Program-made: the position numbers and the translations under genes
Assembly (NCBI RefSeq): GCF_048564905.1
Contig: NC_132996.1
Location: forward strand, 59,370,501 to 59,434,500
DNA length: 64,000 nucleotides
Direction of reading: 5' to 3'
Origin: Vicugna pacos
Taxonomy: Eukaryota > Chordata > Mammalia > Artiodactyla > Camelidae
Shown here: piece by piece, positions 1 through 11,002 of the stretch
How the letters are laid out: the number at the start of each line of letters is the position of its first letter
Position numbering within the stretch: position 1 is the first letter of the stretch
Notes under the pieces: generated by a model
Told to the model about the DNA's origin: nothing
What the model saw: the letters and a program-made list of their open reading frames with translations, nothing else
Databases searched by the model: none

Positions 1-508
1 AGTCTTTTGAGGAATCTCCACACTGTTTTCCATAGTGGCTGCACCAAACTGCATTCCCACCAGCAGTGTAGGAGGGTTCCCCTTTCTCCACAGCCTCTCC
101 AGCATTTGTCATTTTTGGATTTTTGAATGATGGCCATTCTGACTGGTGTGAGGTGATACCTCATTGTAGTTTTGATTTGCATTTCTCTGATAATTAGTGA
201 TATTGAACATTTTTTCATGTGCTTTTTGATCATTTGTATGTCTTCCTTGGAGAATTGTTTGTTTAAGTCTTCTGCCCATTTTTGGATTGGGTTGTTTATT
301 TTTTTCTTATTGAGTCGTATGAGCTGCTTATATATTTTGGAGATCAAGCCTTTGTCGGTTTCTCCCATTGCAAAAATTTTCTCCCATTCCGTAGGTTTTC
401 TTCTTGTTTTATTTCTGGTTTCCTTTGCTCTGCAGAAGCTTGTAAGTTTCATCAGGTCCCATTTGTTTATTCTCGCTTTTATTTCTTCTAGGAGAAAATT
501 TTTGAAAT
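1..508 (-). mobile_element. L1 LINE fragment, ORF2 C-terminal end
   Basis: Read on the minus strand this encodes the C-terminus of L1 ORF2p. The cysteine-rich motif [18 protein letters not shown] is visible at about 30-90, followed by the usual [13 protein letters not shown] block. The peptide upstream of it ([20 protein letters not shown]) is also intact. This makes it the least decayed of the three L1 pieces here. The 3' end lies beyond the window start. The right edge near 508 is where similarity stops and an older L1 begins, so it is probably the 5'-truncation point of the younger copy. Confidence 0.9.
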
Positions 509-1574
509 GTATGTCAGATAATATGCATTCTTTTTCTTTTTTCATTTGGCTTCTTTCACCCAGCATAGTTATTCTGAGATCCATCCATGTGGGTGGGTGT
601 ATCCTAGTTCATTCCTTTTTCATTACTGAGCAGTTTTCCATTTTATGGCTAGACTAGAATTGGTTTATCCTTTCTTCTGTTAGCTATCATTTAGGTTGTT
701 TCCAGTTAGGGGCCATTAAAATAAAGCTGCTGCAAACATTTGTGTACAAGTCTTTGTGTGGATATATGCTTTTACTTTTCTTCAGTAAATACTTAGAAAT
801 GGAATGTCTGGGTTATATGTTAGGTGCATTTTTTAACTTTTCAAAGAACTGCCAGAATGTTTTCCATATTGTACCATTGGGAATGTACCTTTTAATGTCC
901 CCACTAGCAATGTATGAGAATTCTAATTGTTCCACATCCTTTCCAACACTTGGTGTCATCAGTCATTTTAATTTTAGCCATTCTAGTAGGTGTGTGGTTG
1001 TATCTCATTGTGGTTTAAATTTGCATTTTCCTAATGAATAAAGATATTGAGCATCTTTTCATACATTATTTGCCATCCATGTATTTTTGTTAAAGTGTCT
1101 GTTCAAATATTTTTCCCATTTAAAAAATTGTTACTTGTCTTAATATTTTTGAGCTGTAAGAGTTCTTACATATTTTAGAAAGAAGCCATTTATCAGATGC
1201 TTGTTCTGCAATTATTGTGTCCCAGTCTGTGGCTTGATTTTCATTTTCTTAATGATGTTTTCTAAAGAGCAAAACATTTTAATGAACTCCAGTGTATTAA
1301 TTTTTTTTAATTGCTCATACTTCTGTGTTATTTTAAAGAAATTTTTAACAACCTAAAGCCACTAAGATTTTCTTCTATGTTTTCTTCTAGAAGTTTTATA
1401 TTTTAAGCCCTTATATTTTGGTCAATGATTAATTTTGAATTAAGTTTTGTATGTGGTTGAGGTAACTGTCAATGTTCTTTTCTCTTTCTTTCTTTTTTGC
1501 ATATGATTGTCCAATTATTCCAACACCTTTTGTTAAACATTATGCCTTCTCCCTTTGAATTGCTTTGTCATTTC
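509..1574 (-). mobile_element. Older L1M-type LINE fragment, 3' region
   Basis: A second antisense L1 3' region. It repeats the same landmark order as the first piece: the antisense of the ORF2 C-terminus, then the stretch around 1010-1050 that matches 165-210 (T-rich, ending in 'gatattgagcatcttttcat'). It is far more diverged than the first copy, which fits an ancient L1M subfamily. Edges are approximate. Confidence 0.75.
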
Positions 1575-4500
1575 AAGAACATTATATAAATGGAATCATA
1601 CAGTATGTAACATTTTGAACTGACTTTTTCACTCCACACAATTTTCTGCAATTCATCCAGGTTGTTGTATGTGTCATTAATTTGGCCCTTTTTATGGCGA
1701 AGTTGTATTTCATTGTATGTACCTACCGCAGTTAATTTAACCATTCACCAGCCAAAGAGTAGCCAGGGTGTTTTGGCCATTATAAATAGAGTTCTTATAA
1801 ACATTCATGTGCAGGTTTTTGAGTGAATGTGAGTTTTCAATTATCTAGGATATATGCCCAAGTATGCAACTGCTGGGCCATACAGCAGCTGCACCTTTAG
1901 ATTCTTAAGAAACTACTGAGCTGTTTTCCAAAGTTGTTGTACCATTTTACACCCCCACCAGTAATGTATGAGTGATCCAGCTTCTCTGAATTCTCACCAG
2001 CATTTGGTGTTGTTACTATCTTTTCTTAGCCATTCTGATTGATATATAGCACTATCTTATTGTAGTTTTAATTTGCATGTCCCTAATAGTTAATGATGTT
2101 GAATTTGTTTTCATGTGCCATCAGTATATCCTCTTTGGTGAAATGTCTCTTCATGTCTTTTGCCCATTTTCTAGTTGTTGTTGTTTTGCAGGGGTTTTAT
2201 GTTTTGGGTTTTTTTTGTTTGTTTGTTTGTTTTTTGTTTGTTTGTTTTACAGTTCAGTTTGAGTTCTTTATTCTAGATGATATTTCTTCATCAGATATAT
2301 GGTTTGCCAATATTTTCTTCCAGTCTGTAGCTTGTCTTTTCATCCTCTTTACAGGATCTTTTGCAGAACAAAAGTTTTTAATTTTGATGAAGTTCAGTGT
2401 ATCCTTTTACAGATCATGCTTTTGGTATCAAGTCTAAGAACTCTTTGCCTAGCCCTGGATCCAGAAGATTTTCCCCTGATTTTTTTCCCTAAAAGTTTTA
2501 TAGTTATGTTTTACATTTAAGTTTGTAATCCATTTTGAGTTAATTTTTGTGTGTGAGACTTAAATTGAGGGTTTGGGCATCTTGTTTTGTTTGTTTGTTT
2601 TCCTGTGGATGACCAGTCACTCCAGCACTATTTGTTGAAAAGGCTATCCATCCATTGATTTATTTTTGCACTTTTCTCCAAAACCAGTTAAGCATATTAG
2701 TATGGGTCTATATACAAGTTCTTTATTCTATTCCATTGATCTCTGTGTCTATCCCTCTGCCAATATCATTTAGTCTCAATAGTGTGCTCTTGAAATCAAG
2801 TAGACTAATTTTTCCCACTTTATTCTTTTCCCAAAATATTTTTAGTTATTTTAGTTTGTTTTACCATATCAGTTTTAGAATAACCTGTTCATATCTACAA
2901 AAAACCTTTCTGGGATTTTTGGTAAGAATTGTTAATGTTGTATATCAATTTAGGGGAAGAAGTGACATCTTTTGTATGTTGACTCTTCCAACACATGAAC
3001 ATGATATGTCTCTCCATTTACTTGGATTTTTGATTTCTTTTATCAGCATTTTGTGGTTTGCAGCATAGAAATCCTCCAAGTTTTGTTAGATTTATACCTA
3101 AGTATTTCATGTTTTTGAGTGATTATAAGTGTTATTGTATTTTTAATTTCAATGTCCCAAGGGTTCATTACTAGTATACAGAAGTACAATTGACTTTTGT
3201 GTGTTTATCTTATTGCATTTGACCTTGCAGAACTTCACGTATTAGTTCTATATGGTTTTGAGGGTTTTTTGTAGAAACCTTGGGATTTTCTAGGTAGACA
3301 ATTATTTCATCTGCAAGTAGTGACAGTTTTATTTCTTCCTTTCTGGTATGTGTATTTTTTATTTCCTTTTTGTGCCTTATTACACTGGTTAGAATTTCCT
3401 GCATTTTATTGGACATTCTTGCCTTGTTCTGACCTCAGAAGGAGAACATTCAGTTTTTCACCATTAAGTACAGTGCTGGCTGTTGGATTTTGTAGATGCT
3501 CCATATCAAGATGAAGAAGTTTCCCTCCCTCCCTATTTTTCTGAGTTTTTTCTCATGAATGGTTGTTGAATATTTTCAGTTTTTCTTTTCTGTATTGATT
3601 GGTTTGATCATGTGATTTTTCTTCTTTAGAATGTCAATATGTTGAATTATATTGATTTTTACAATATTGAACAAGCCTTACATCCTTGGAATGAACCCCA
3701 CTTGGTCATGGCACATAATTCTTCTTATATATTGCTGAATTTTGTTTACTAATACTTTGTGAAGGATTTGTGTGTGTGTGTTCACAAGGGATGTTGGTTT
3801 GTGGTGGTCTTTTTTTTTTTTTTTGATATGGTTTTTGTGTCAGAGTAATATTAGATTAATAAAATGAATTAGGAAGTAGTCCTTCCTCTTCTATTTTTTG
3901 GAAAAGATTGTATAGAATTGGTGTGAATTGTTCTTTAAATATTTGATAGAATTATCCAGTGAAATCATTTGGCCTGGAGATTTCATTGTTGGGAGATTTT
4001 AAATTACAAATTCAATTTCCTTAGTAGTTACAGGGCATTCAAATGATCTATTTCATATTGCATGAGGTGTGGTAGTTTGTGTTTTTTGAAGACTTAGTCC
4101 ATCTCATTTAAGTTGTCAAATTTATGTGTGTGAAGTTGTTTGTGGTATTCCCTTATTATCTCTTTATGTCTGCAGAAGCTGTAGTCATATCCTGTTTCAT
4201 TCCTAATATCGGTGATCTGTATCTCCTCTCTCTCTCTTGCTAGAGGTTTGTTTATTTAAAAAATCTTCTCAAAGAACCAGTTTTTTTAAACTACTTTTCT
4301 CTTTTGTTTTTCTCCTGTATTTCATTTCCATTCATTTCTATTCTGTCTCATTCATTTCTATTATATTTCCTTCCTTCTGCTTGTGATGGGCTTTTCTCTT
4401 TCTTCTCTAGGATGGAAGAAAATTGGAGAGTTTTCCTATTTTTAAATGTATGCATTTAGTACTATAAATTTCTTTCAACACTGCTTAACTGTGTCCCACA

Positions 4501-5603
4501 TATTTTGATATGAATACTTTTATTTTCATCTAGTTTAATCTATTCTTTTGTTACCGTTAAGACTTCCTCTTTGACCTATGGATTATTCAGAAGTGTGTTG
4601 TTTAGTTTTGAAGTGTTTGGTGATTTTGCTGTCATCTTTCAGTTACTGATCTCAAGTTTTATTCCTTTGTGGTTAGAGAACATACTCTGCAAGATTTTTA
4701 ATTTTTAAAAATTAGTTGAAGTGTGTATCATAGCCAAGCTATGGTCTATTTTGGTATATTTCCCATGGGCATTTGATCCAGCACCTTCTGCTGTTGTTGG
4801 GTGGAGTGTTCTATAACTGCTGATTAGATTCTAGTTGTCCTAATAATTGTTGAGAGAGATGTTGAAGTCTTTAATTGTGGATTTGTCTATTTCTTTTTTT
4901 GGTATATATCTATTTCTCATTTTGACTTTTGCTTAACATATTTTGCAGCTCTGTTATTTGGTGCATATGCATTTAGGATTGCAATGTTTTCTTGGTGGAC
5001 TGACCTTCTGCCATATTCCTCTCTTTGTGTGGTAATTTTCTTTGCTCTAAAATCTATCTGATGTTAATATAGCCACTTCTGCTTCCTGTTGATTGTTTGC
5101 GTAATATATTTTTTCCATCATTTTACTTTCAATCTGCCTATACTGATATATTTGAAGTGAGTTTCTTACAGACAGAATATAGTTAGGTCACTTTTCAATC
5201 AATGTTGCAATCTACGTTTTAGTTGGTAAATTTTAATATAAACTTAGACCATTTACATTCAATGTAGTTATTGATATGTTAGGGCTTAATATATCATTTT
5301 ATTTGCTGTTTTTGTTTTTTTCTGCTTTTAATTTGTTTTCTTCTTCCTGCCTTTCAGTGAGTTACCTGAACTTTTAAAAATAATTCCATTTTGATTTATC
5401 TACAGTGTTTCTGATACCTCTCCATATAGCTTTTTTAATGGTTACTTTAGGTATTAAATTTTATGTATCTATAATATTACATTCAAATGGTGTTACGGTT
5501 TTATCTGTTTAAGTGGAGAAACATTACCATTCTTTGCTTCTCTTTACCCACTCTCATTTATAATACATTTGTCTTCAATATTTTCTCTACATATATTTAG
5601 ATA
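1575..5603 (-). mobile_element. Old L1M-type LINE, 3'UTR through ORF2
   Basis: This is a third antisense L1, about 4 kb. It starts with another 3'UTR/C-terminal landmark set (third copy of the 'atttgcat...gttgaattt' landmark at 2070-2110) and runs back through ORF2, including the reverse-transcriptase region at 3210-3416. A (GTTT)n tract lies at about 2213-2247. The reading frame is broken throughout. It may be more than one fragment, because I cannot align it to a consensus here. Confidence 0.75.
3210..3416 (-). pseudogene. L1 ORF2 reverse-transcriptase fragment
   Basis: This is a 68-residue open stretch within the L1 reverse transcriptase. It shows the family pattern [17 protein letters not shown], then [18 protein letters not shown]. 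In active L1 this block is [17 protein letters not shown], where FADD holds two catalytic aspartates. Here it reads LADE, so the second aspartate is glutamate and the phenylalanine is lost. The copy is a dead LINE remnant, not a host gene. Confidence 0.85.
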
Positions 5604-5881
5604 CAGGCATACCTCATTTCACTGCACTTCACGAATGTTGCATTTTTTAAAAATTGAAGGGTTGTATCAACCTTGTGTTGTCAGATCATGGTTAGCACTT
5701 TTTAGCAATAAAATATTTTAAAAATTTAGATATATACATCTCTTTTAGACATAATACTATTGCACACTTAATACAGTATAATGTAAACATAACCTTTATA
5801 TGCACTGGGAAGCCAAAAATTTTGTGTGACTCGTTTTATTGCAGTAAAAGCCAAGCCTGCAGTACCACCAAGGTATGCCTG
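5604..5881. mobile_element. Tigger1-type DNA transposon, short internally deleted copy
   Basis: The left end CAGGCATACCTC (5604) and right end GGTATGCCTG (ending 5881) are the inverted termini of Tigger1-type (Tc1/mariner, pogo-like) elements. The subterminal stretch around 5700-5850, covering the antisense of a lysine/asparagine-poor AT-rich region and 'tgtgtgactcgttttattgc', also matches that family. At 278 bp it has no transposase and is a nonautonomous deletion product. A TA dinucleotide is present at the left edge (5602-5603) but not at the right, so the target duplication has decayed. Confidence 0.8.
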
Positions 5882-7118
5882 GGTAAGCAGGTATGGGCGA
5901 GGGGGCACTGTTCTTCATTTGTTTGTTTCATGTATGGTGTTTGCCTGGAGCAGAGTAGTTATTGTCAAAATTTATTCTGTCTTGCCAGGCCATCCTTTTC
6001 CCGGTCTTTTAGTTAGAGAGAGCAGGCTTTTGTTGGGGCTTTATTCTTGGTCTGCATCCCTTAGCATTTCTGGGTCACTGGCTTCTTTGGCTCCAATTCT
6101 AGGATATGGGAGGCAAAAAGAAAACCCAAGTAACTTGTCACCAAGCTGCTCCTTGGGTCTCAAGGTTCCTAGTCATTGTGTCTTCCCTCCCACCTTTCAG
6201 AGTCTTCTTATATTTGCTTTATATAAAATGTCCAGAGTTCTCAGCTGCACTTTGCGGGACAAAGACAGGAAAGTACATCTACTCCATCTCCCTTGAAGAA
6301 GTAGTCCTGAGGCATTTTTTAAAAGCTGGCCTATAGTTCCACTTTCACACACACACACACACAAAAATTTCCCTGTGAAATAGGGGCAGCATCCCAGTGT
6401 CCTTCAAAAGAAATGAAAAACAAGCTTGCAGTAGGAGACAAGACGATTAGCAAGGTTTAGACCTTTCCAAGTTGCCTGTCAAGACATTACACTAGTGGCA
6501 GAAAGCTACCTCTGTTTGCTAGAAATGCCCTGAGAAAATGAGATAATGTGAACATTGGTGATTTTCTCCACTATCCATACAGATCTCACTTGTCTGGGAT
6601 CTACATGGCTAAAATCTGCTTGTTCTTCTCCACCTTCCCCAAAATCCAACAACTACACACACTTCCACTGTCCCCAAGCCTCTCAGAGACTCCACTGTCT
6701 TCCTTCAATGATCTAACCTTTTCCCAGGTAGAATACACACCATGAGACCAGAAGCACCTCTATTTTCAGCACCAAGCCTCCATTACTTATGGCTGCCATG
6801 ACCACTTTGTGTAAATTAGAAAATACTCTTTCCTTAATAGTCAGTTACCATTCAAAATTATGATGACCCTGCTGTCAACAGTACCCTCTGATTTGTGAAA
6901 TGCACAACCTGCTCAACAGCACAGATCCTACAAATCTACCTGGGCCTGCCCCTTTCCATATTCCTTTCTCAGGGTTACTACCTGAGATCAGCTCCTCACT
7001 TGTGCTATGCATAACTCCTTCTCCTGTTCTCCTGCCTTATTAAGAAATTTCTTCATTCTTCATGGGAATGGGTCAGTTTGGTCATGGGATAATCAACACC
7101 AAAAGTCCTTCTCATTGT
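5882..7118. other. No gene; partly old L1-like, partly unassigned
   Basis: About 5882-6340 has the T-rich, antisense-L1 look of the DNA left of the Tigger copy. The Tigger element may therefore have inserted into that L1, but this is not certain. A (CA)n microsatellite of about 9 units lies at 6346-6363. 6364-7118 shows no recognisable repeat, exon or RNA gene. Confidence 0.35.
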
Positions 7119-7577
7119 CGATGAAAAATTAATCAGTAGTCAACCTAAGAAAGAAATGGAAACATTTATTTGAGCCAACCTGAGGATTACAGCTTGGGAG
7201 TCTTTCAGAAAGCTCTGAGGAATGCTCAAAGAAGTAAGTGGGGAGCCCAGTATATACGTGATTTGGTGAGAGGGGACGTGCAATCCAGCACACATCTTGG
7301 TAGAAGGTTGTTGCTATTTGCGAGGAAAAGATACCATAGTTAATAGGTTTTAGTCCTTTTCTAAGTATGGGAAGATGCAAGAAACTGTGTTCACAAAATT
7401 TTCTCCTGAAAATATCTAACTATCTAGGGCCAGTTCTGCCAGTTTTCCCTGAGCACAAAATGCCTCATCCTGATTTTTGCCCTGAATTCCTTTCACGGTG
7501 TATTACAGGTCAGCAACTGTAGTGGTCGATGACTTGATTCTTGTAGAACTGGGTAGTGGGCAACATTCTTTATTTCA
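7119..7577 (-). mobile_element. LTR of an old endogenous retrovirus (3' LTR)
   Basis: On the minus strand a polypurine tract (complement of 7581-7595) is followed by an LTR-like block starting TGAAATAAAG. It contains an AATAAA polyadenylation signal (complement of 7165-7170) near its far end, and then a short U5-like tail. The order polypurine tract, U3, poly(A) signal fits a 3' LTR. The family looks gammaretrovirus-like (ERV1). It is an old, broken copy, and the outer edge near 7119 is approximate. Confidence 0.6.
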
Positions 7578-8110
7578 AAAGTCCCTCCCTCTTGGTCTTA
7601 ATTTTGACCAAGGTTTGGGAGGCACTTCATGACCAATTTGTCCCCTGGCACTAGGAATGCTCATTCCCAGGTCAGGAAAGAATTTTGTTGATAGGCCACT
7701 CACTGTGCTATTACTGGACTTGGCCCCATTAACAGTAGCCAAAGTCTCTAGACCACCTGTCCTAACAGTCTGTCATGGTCCAGGAATTATTCCCTCTTGT
7801 CGTTTCATCCCATATCTGGAGTTATACATTATAATCATTGACCTTATAGGATTATATATTTGGCCAATTGCTTCAAGTTGCCTAGTTATTATTTTTATCA
7901 GAGGTTCAGTCACATTTTTGGTAATGTATGAAACAATAATCTTGTGAAATAGGCAGAATACAAGTAATATACCTAGTGACATTAATAAGGTCATAAGTAA
8001 GTAGTGTTATCATCTAGTGAGTTTCACAGCTGGCCCTGGAAGAAGAAAAAATTTTCTTTATGGCTGAGCAAGAATTTCTGCCATTGGGGAGGTCTGGTTA
8101 ATGCATAATG
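7578..8110 (-). mobile_element. Internal fragment of the same retrovirus fossil (env 3' end)
   Basis: The segment next to the 3' LTR contains, at 7773-7994 on the minus strand, a short open stretch with a hydrophobic membrane-spanning segment followed by a tail with basic residues. This is what the end of an envelope transmembrane subunit looks like, and it sits in the right place. No gag, pol or 5' LTR was seen, so only the 3' tip of the element survives. It is a broken fossil. Confidence 0.45.
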
Positions 8111-8279
8111 CAGATGCACAAAGCACACTAGCAGCAAGGAAGGAGACCCAAGTGGGCAGAAAAAAATCCATTTAAATTTTTATTATCTTGCCTTAAAATA
8201 TGAATTTTATTTCGTAATCATCAATATTTAAACAAGCTTATGTCTCTCCAATCTTAAAAATAGAGAAAAAAAATTAACA

Positions 8280-9055
8280 TCCTCCTTCCAGTTTCCTTCT
8301 CACTTCTTCATGAACAACTCCTTGGAAGGCCTGTCTATGCTCGTTCGTCTCTGTTTTCTCACCACCACCCTCACTACTCCTCAATTCAGTCCAAACTGGC
8401 CTCCTCCCTGCAGTCCAATGAACCTGCCCTAGGTAATGGCAATGACTGTTCAATCATAGCATCTCTCAGTCTTCAACTCACTAATTTCCCAAGAAAACTG
8501 ACCCACTTTACTACACTTCTTTGAAGCGCTCTTCTCTTATCTTCTGCAATGTCATACTCTCCTGGTTTTGGTCCTAAGGCTACCTGATCCTTCTCCTCTT
8601 CTCCTTTAAGTGGAGAAGCTCTTGGGGGTAGCACTGCGCCTGGTTCCCAAATAGTATTCTCTCCACCAGGCAATCTCTTCCATGCTTCTGCTCCATTCCT
8701 ATCCCTGTGCACGAATCTAAAACAGAGACTTCCAGCTCAGGTCTCTTGTCTAGGAGATCCAAATAGGTGCATTCCATGGCTGCTGAACTTCTGCTCTAGA
8801 GGGTCCCACAGGCTCACCCTGTCTAAACTCATACTATTTCCACAAATCTGCTTCATCTCCTGTGACCCCTTCCAGTATGTGGAACTCTAATACTCCCCCA
8901 GCTATCAACCCAGAAGCCTGGAAGTCACTCAATTCTTTACATTCCACACAACCAACACACCACTGCCTACTTCCCAACTACCTTTCCAAACATCCCTCCC
9001 TCTATTCACAATGCCAAGGCCCCAGACCAAGTAACCAAAGTCCACAGAGCCTCTA
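8280..9055 (+). mobile_element. Degenerate L2-like (CR1-clade) LINE fragment
   Basis: This C/T-rich sense-strand sequence carries L2-type blocks, for example the stretch around 8370-8400 and 8525-8575 ('tcatactctcctggtttt'). That resembles the L2 ORF2 middle region. It is heavily decayed. 8111-8279 just upstream is AT-rich and unassigned. Confidence 0.45.
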
Positions 9056-9059
9056 AATA

Positions 9060-9640
9060 TGCCCCATATCACAGGGCCCATGTGGTCCGTGGGCCTCATG
9101 CTTCAAACCTTCCACAGGCACCGCGTGGTGAGTCCTTCCGTATCTGTCTTAAGAGGTTGGACTGTCAGGAGGGAAAGCGCCCGTGGGTACTGTTCACCGG
9201 GTTCTGAAGCACAGTACAGGATCTTGCTCCCCGTGAGGTGTCAGTGAGAACGACAGAACGAGAGAATGACAGTCAGAGGGAGCGTTCACCCTCTGTGCAC
9301 CGCAGCAGGAGCTCAGGGCCTCGGGGCCGCCATTCCCTCCGCCACACACAACATGGCGGCCACCTGGCCCCACTTCCCTACTTCCGTTTCCGGGGCTGAA
9401 CCTCTCCGGTTGCCCAGGAGCCTCTTGGAAGCTAACAGTGTAAGGAGCGTCTGCTACTTTCCCCTTCTCTTCTTGCCTCCACTCCGCTCAGCTTGACCGG
9501 GCGACCCGCGGCTTGTCGGTAAGAGGAGGGCGGAGGGAAGAAAGGACGCGGCTTTGGGGGGGGGGGGAGGGGGACGGAGGCGGGGGAGGTGGCCCGGAGG
9601 CAGGTCAAGTAAGTTGAAGTTGAAAACCGACCCCAGAACC
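9060..9640. promoter_or_regulatory. CpG-island promoter
   Basis: CpG dinucleotides are dense here compared with the surrounding repeat-rich DNA, from about 9119 to 9600. Promoter-type motifs cluster at 9325-9395: GCCGCCAT (9326-9333, YY1 in reverse), AACATGGCGGC (9350-9360, YY1 forward), ACTTCCG (9380-9386, ETS) and TTTCCGG (9387-9393, ETS). There is no TATA box. Opposed YY1 sites and ETS sites are typical of housekeeping, often bidirectional, CpG promoters. A splice donor follows at 9519. I infer transcription at least on the plus strand; the minus-strand direction is possible but I found no minus-strand exon. Confidence 0.65.
9380..9518 (+). other. Candidate noncoding first exon
   Basis: The stretch ends in TCG followed by GTAAGAG (9519-9525), a strong splice-donor match, inside the CpG island. 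The start is not visible; I place it at the ETS/YY1 cluster by analogy with YY1/ETS promoters. An ATG at 9353, within the YY1 motif, opens a 47-codon frame that stops before the donor, so the exon is most likely 5' UTR if the inferred exon structure is right. Confidence 0.45.
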
Positions 9641-10295
9641 GGTTATTATCGGGCTGCTGAAAGTGACAGATGCAATCTGCAGGCGGAGACATGATGCTTA
9701 GTAGCTAGGATTTATCTCCATAAAATATGTGTATACCCAGGCCTCCGCAGCTTGAAAACCATTTTCTTCTCCTTTAAGATTTATTCAGGAAATGGGCCCA
9801 GCCACCACTCACATTTCTGGTAACTTTTCCTCCTGTTTCTGGGGTCATGTCCAGCAAGAAGCGTCTGTATTGGTTTTCATTGATGCCAGGCACTATTCTT
9901 CAAGCTTCTTATCCTTCACTGACATGACAGTGAAAACGCAAGAGGAGAAAGCACTGTAAAGGGGCTGAAAGGACTACAGGAGACCAGAGCCATTGACTTC
10001 TATTTTTAAAATGAACATCTCTTCCTTAAAGGAACGTTAGGATTTTGGCATCTTAAGAAGTGCCATGGTACTTGAAAGCAGTAGATATTTTGCTATAGAT
10101 GACAAGAAAGATGGTAACCAAATATATAGCCCCTGACTTACAGACTTAGTGAGTAGAGCCGTGATTGTCCTCAGCTGTAACCTTGGCATTGGAACAGGCT
10201 GTAAAAGTTACCCGTCCTCAACCACTCATCACATCCCCACATTCAGTTTTGCTTAATTGTTTTATGTGGTTCCTGGTCTGTTTGTTTTTTGTCAG
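9641..10295. other. Candidate intron 1
   Basis: No clear repeat or ORF. It ends in a T-rich tract and CAG acceptor (about 10278-10295), which feeds the candidate second exon. Confidence 0.4.
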
Positions 10296-10381
10296 GGTGC
10301 AGCGGAAGCTCCCAAGTAGCTGAGAAGTTCATGGAATCTCCTTATTGGTACAACTTTCACTATTGTTTGTGTGGGGTACAG
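10296..10381 (+). other. Candidate second exon (86 bp)
   Basis: The exon is bounded by a polypyrimidine tract plus CAG ending at 10295 and by a CAG/GTGAGC donor at 10381/10382. The length is typical for an internal exon. It carries the start of an open frame (10331). The frame is also open upstream to the exon start but hits a stop in exon 1, so the first usable ATG is 10331. Confidence 0.45.
10331..10381 (+). CDS. Candidate protein start, first 17 codons only
   Basis: The frame reads MESPYWYNFHYCLCGVQ and runs to the splice donor in phase 0. The start context is middling: G at +4 but a T at -3. I do not recognise the protein. The composition, rich in Tyr, Trp, His and Cys, does not look like random low-complexity translation, but 17 residues cannot establish a family. 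The remaining exons would lie downstream on the plus strand and I could not identify any within the window. The feature stands or falls with the promoter and the two splice sites. An alternative is a noncoding transcript from the CpG island that contains this frame by chance. Confidence 0.35.
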
Positions 10382-11002
10382 GTGAGCAGACATTTCTCAA
10401 GCACACTGTTCACATACACAGCACATGGAGACTTGATTTCAAAAAGGCAAAAGAAATAGGTTTGAGTAATTGGTGAGTGTAACATAGAAAGGACATTTCA
10501 TTTGATAACAGGAACATAGCTTTTGTGCCAATAAAGTGCTTTAAAAATTAGTGTGTGATTTTTAGTAATTAGCATATAATTTGAGTTATTGGTTCATAAC
10601 AAACAGACTAATTAGGAACCCCACTCGGTCATTTATCTAAATGAAAAGTTCTGCTAAATTGTATTTGTGGGCATTGATCAAAGCTAATGGGAAAAAGAGA
10701 TTAAGATGAAAATCATGAAATTAAATTTTTAATTAGTTTGCCCCCTGAACAATTGCATGGGGTGACACGGTGATGGATTGGCTACTTACGCCTGCCCAGG
10801 TAGGATGTGGTTCTACTACCAAAGCTCTGAGCATAAAAGTGTTTTACAAAAGACTGAATATTTTATTCGGTTATCTTTCTCTTCATTCCTGCTTAACAAG
10901 GTTTGAAAAGGAAGGCAAGGTCTGGGATCGCACAGCCCTATGTCTGGTGATACATATGAAGTATGAGGTGGGAGCTTCAGTTAATTCATTATTAAATATC
11001 TA
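10382..11002. other. AT-rich unassigned stretch
   Basis: Directly downstream of the candidate exon. It is AT-rich (10500-10740) with no identifiable repeat, exon or RNA. Confidence 0.4.

Noticed and set aside
9353-9496. ATG in the YY1 motif opening a 47-codon frame
   Set aside because: It ends before the donor at 9519 and does not join the second exon's frame. Better read as UTR, although an upstream ORF remains possible.
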